NCBI GenBank assembly: GCA_963710355.1
Contig: CAVPZU010000002.1
Coordinates: 172,810-236,809 of the forward strand
Origin: Fen-1359 sp963710355
GTDB lineage: Bacteria > Planctomycetota > Phycisphaerae > Sedimentisphaerales > Anaerobacaceae
Length of the DNA stretch: 64,000 bases
Reading direction: 5' to 3'
Shown: positions 62,092 through 64,000 of the stretch, one piece after another
Layout of the letters: every line of letters begins with the position of its first letter
Numbering within the stretch: the first letter of the stretch is position 1
Notes under the pieces: generated by a model
What the model was told of the DNA's origin: nothing
What the model saw: only the letters and a program-made list of their open reading frames with translations
The model's database searches: none
Program-made: the position numbers and the translations under genes

Positions 62092-63737
62092 ATGAAGAAT
62101 TGTAGAAGAACAAATTTGATTTTTGATGATTGCGTTGTGCGACATTGTCGTCTTGTTTTGGCCGGCTGCGAGGAATTTGCGAAAGAGGAAGATTTTCTTG
62201 ATGTAAAGGTAAAGCCGGAGCAAACCAGGGCTGTTGATACGCTGAAGCTCGACCGCAAAAGCGGATGCAAACGATGGAATAGACATAAATAAGCCGGCGG
62301 AGAAAGAGATAACGCTGAGCATCGAGCAGTGCCGGGCGATGACGCTGAAGAATAATCTGGATTTGAAAGTGCAATTGATAGAGCCGGCGATAGCGGCCAA
62401 ACAGGTCAGCGCGGAAGAGGCGAAGTTCGAATCGTCATTTTTCACGAATTTAACTTACAGTAACATAGACCAGCCGTCGGTTATAGTCGAGCAGGCACAG
62501 AAATACAAAAGCCAGACAGCCGACCTTGGGGTTCAGGTCCCATTGCAGACGGGCGGAACAGCGAAATTTGACCTCGCGGATAATCGCACCAACATTTCCG
62601 TTGGGAACTATAGCGAGGTAAGTTACACGCCGACGACTACGTTTTCGATAAGTCAGCCATTGCTGCGAGGCGCCGGTAAGCGTGTGAATACATATTCGAT
62701 AAGGGTTCTGGAATACCAGCGGCATATAACCGATGCGATGACAAAGTTAGAGGTGATACGCGTTTTGGCCAATGCCGACCGCGGGTACTGGCGGTTGTAT
62801 GCGGCAAGAAAAGAGCTTGAGGTTCGTCAGCAGGAATACGAGTCGGCGCAGGCGCAGTTGGCGCAGACGAGAAGAATGGTGGCTCTTGGGGAAAAGGCGG
62901 CGGTGGAGGAGACGCGGTCGGAAGCGGGGGTGGCGGAACGGTTAGACGGGATAATCACGGCAAAAAAGGCGATGGAGGATAGGCAGAGGGAGCTGAAACA
63001 GATAATGAATGAAGCGGGTCTGGGTATTGATTCGCCTGCTCTGGTCGTTCCGATGACTGAGCCGGACCCCGTGCGATACGAGATAGATAAAGAACGATTG
63101 ACGAAATCCGCGGTGGAGAACCGGATGGAGATGCTGGAAGTGGAATTGCAGCTTGCGCAGGATTCGAGCACAGTGGATTATTATAAAAATCAGATGCTGC
63201 CTTTGGTTGCGATGGACTACACATACAATATGAACGGCATTGGAGCAGCGAGAAGCGATGCTTATGATATGATGTTTGACAGAACTTCTGAAAGTTACAC
63301 GGTTGGGATGAACCTGATTAGTGCCCCTTGGTAATGAGGCGGCGAAGAACCGGCTTCTTGAGGCGCAATATCGCAAAAGGCAGCGATTATTCACTAAGGA
63401 GAATCGGCGGATACAGATTGAGACGGAGGTTCTTGGCGCGATAGAGCAGTTGGAGGCGAACTGGCAAAGCATTCTGGCGGGCAGACAGAATTCGATTTTA
63501 GCAGGCCGGTTATATGAGGCGGAAAAGAGGCAGTTTGTGGTTGGGCTTCGAACGGCTACCGACGTGCTTGACGCGCAGGCAAAATTCGCAAATGCCCAGA
63601 GCACCGAGATTCGAGCGCTGACCGAATACCAGATAGCACAGGTTGACCTGGCATACGCGACTGGGACGCTTTTGGGTGCGGCGAAGGTCCGCTGGGAGCC
63701 AATTGTGCCAAATGTCAACAGAACGGATGTTAAGTAG
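62092..63737 (+). pseudogene. TolC-family outer-membrane lipoprotein, multiply frameshifted
   Basis: AAGGAG precedes ATG 62092. The signal region has two compensating slips: the native hydrophobic run is best read in a shifted frame (TTGATTTT.GATGATTGCGTT gives LILMIALCDIVVL) before the lipobox LAGC. After EEFAKEEDFLDVKVKPEQTR another slip near 62262 leads into ADANDGIDINKPAEKEITLS. The channel then begins ALLTLKNNLDLKVQLIEPAI-like in a long frame (62339-63334). A last slip near 63320 restores PLGNEAAKNRLLEAQYRKRQ, read to the stop at 63737. Partner of the adaptor, ATPase and permease upstream. Four or more indels. Confidence 0.78.
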
Positions 63738-64000
63738 ATATCAGCTATGGGCCTTTTTTTAGCCATTAAAGAGGTTGAAAACGTAACATCTTGCCAAATA
63801 AGGAGTTAGGAGTAACGAAAACTTTTAAAAAAAGTGAAAAAAGGGCTTGCAAAAAGCTGAAGAGTAAAGTGTATAATGAACGGTGAAAAGTGAATAGTTC
63901 TTTTCTTCCAATAGGGTCTTGGTTTCTGTAGGGCAGCGGAAATCTAAATAACTGTGTAATATTTTACCACTGTCTTACAATGGCCGGAGTGAATAACTCC
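63738..64000. other. Terminal region with a strong plus-strand promoter
   Basis: 263 bp with no gene. A promoter lies at 63847-63877; what it drives lies beyond the window. A weak stem (GGGCC...GGCC-like, around 63752-63770) with a T-run could terminate the efflux operon. Confidence 0.4.
63847..63877 (+). promoter_or_regulatory. Putative promoter near the window end
   Basis: TTGCAA (63847-63852) and a perfect TATAAT (63872-63877), preceded by AAAGTG, with a 19-bp spacer. The -10 is excellent; the spacing is long, so strength is uncertain. Confidence 0.45.

Overview
The window looks like a chromosomal segment of an uncultured planctomycete, probably class Phycisphaerae (Sedimentisphaerales-like). 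This is inferred from secreted proteins with dockerin-like C-termini (GDINKD...FANNWL), type IV prepilin-like proteins starting KKGFTLVEVLVVIAVIGLL, a DUF6677-type membrane protein, a MetX-MetW fusion, a GH30 glycosidase, several lipoproteins, and many short GC-rich palindromes (CCGCCGAAGGCGG type) between genes. No marker gene fixes the taxonomy.

Layout. 0-5.3 kb: a DNA-binding protein fragment, metX-metW, and a Co/Ni energy-coupling-factor transporter (cbiO, cbiQ, cbiM) read in the same direction as a cupin lipoprotein, a prepilin-like protein and a frameshifted dockerin-type surface protein (to 7.0 kb). 7-11.4 kb: a degraded second nikR, a two-domain lipoprotein, a GH30 enzyme and intact nikR. 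11.5-20 kb: housekeeping genes (tRNA-Val, ParA, nusB, frameshifted ribH, a TPR protein, a PpiD-like chaperone, two small membrane proteins, rnc, a STAS protein). 20.3-23.3 kb: an accessory island with a direct-repeat array and three unusual genes (nucleoside deoxyribosyltransferase-like, SET-domain methyltransferase, HEPN-like). 23.4-32.4 kb: a transporter, an ECF sigma/anti-sigma pair, queG, an MTAP-type phosphorylase, pyrG and kdsB. 32.6-38.3 kb: a MacAB/TolC-like efflux operon. 38.9-45.6 kb: tRNA-Cys with tandemly duplicated 3' end, then a type I restriction-modification operon containing a Fic gene. 46-52 kb: a TolC-MFP-RND operon. 52.3-53.8 kb: an ABC-2 exporter. 54.2-58.4 kb: a YXWGXW-repeat protein, then a complete IS1595-type element abutting an integrase remnant. 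58.6-63.7 kb: a second MacAB/TolC-like operon, heavily frameshifted.

Functional links. NikR and CbiMQO suggest nickel/cobalt uptake as a local theme. Near-identical promoters lie beside intact nikR (driving GH30) and beside the nikR relic (driving the surface-protein/cbi gene train), which suggests a duplicated regulatory region. Three tripartite efflux systems and a two-gene ABC exporter give a strong envelope-export signature.

Two genome-wide features stand out. First, at least ten otherwise well-conserved genes carry single-base frameshifts, so assembly error must be excluded before calling them pseudogenes. Second, short dispersed repeats occur not only between genes but inside coding regions in frame (kdsB, queG) and at gene ends (nusB, the YXWGXW gene), adding peptide insertions to conserved enzymes.
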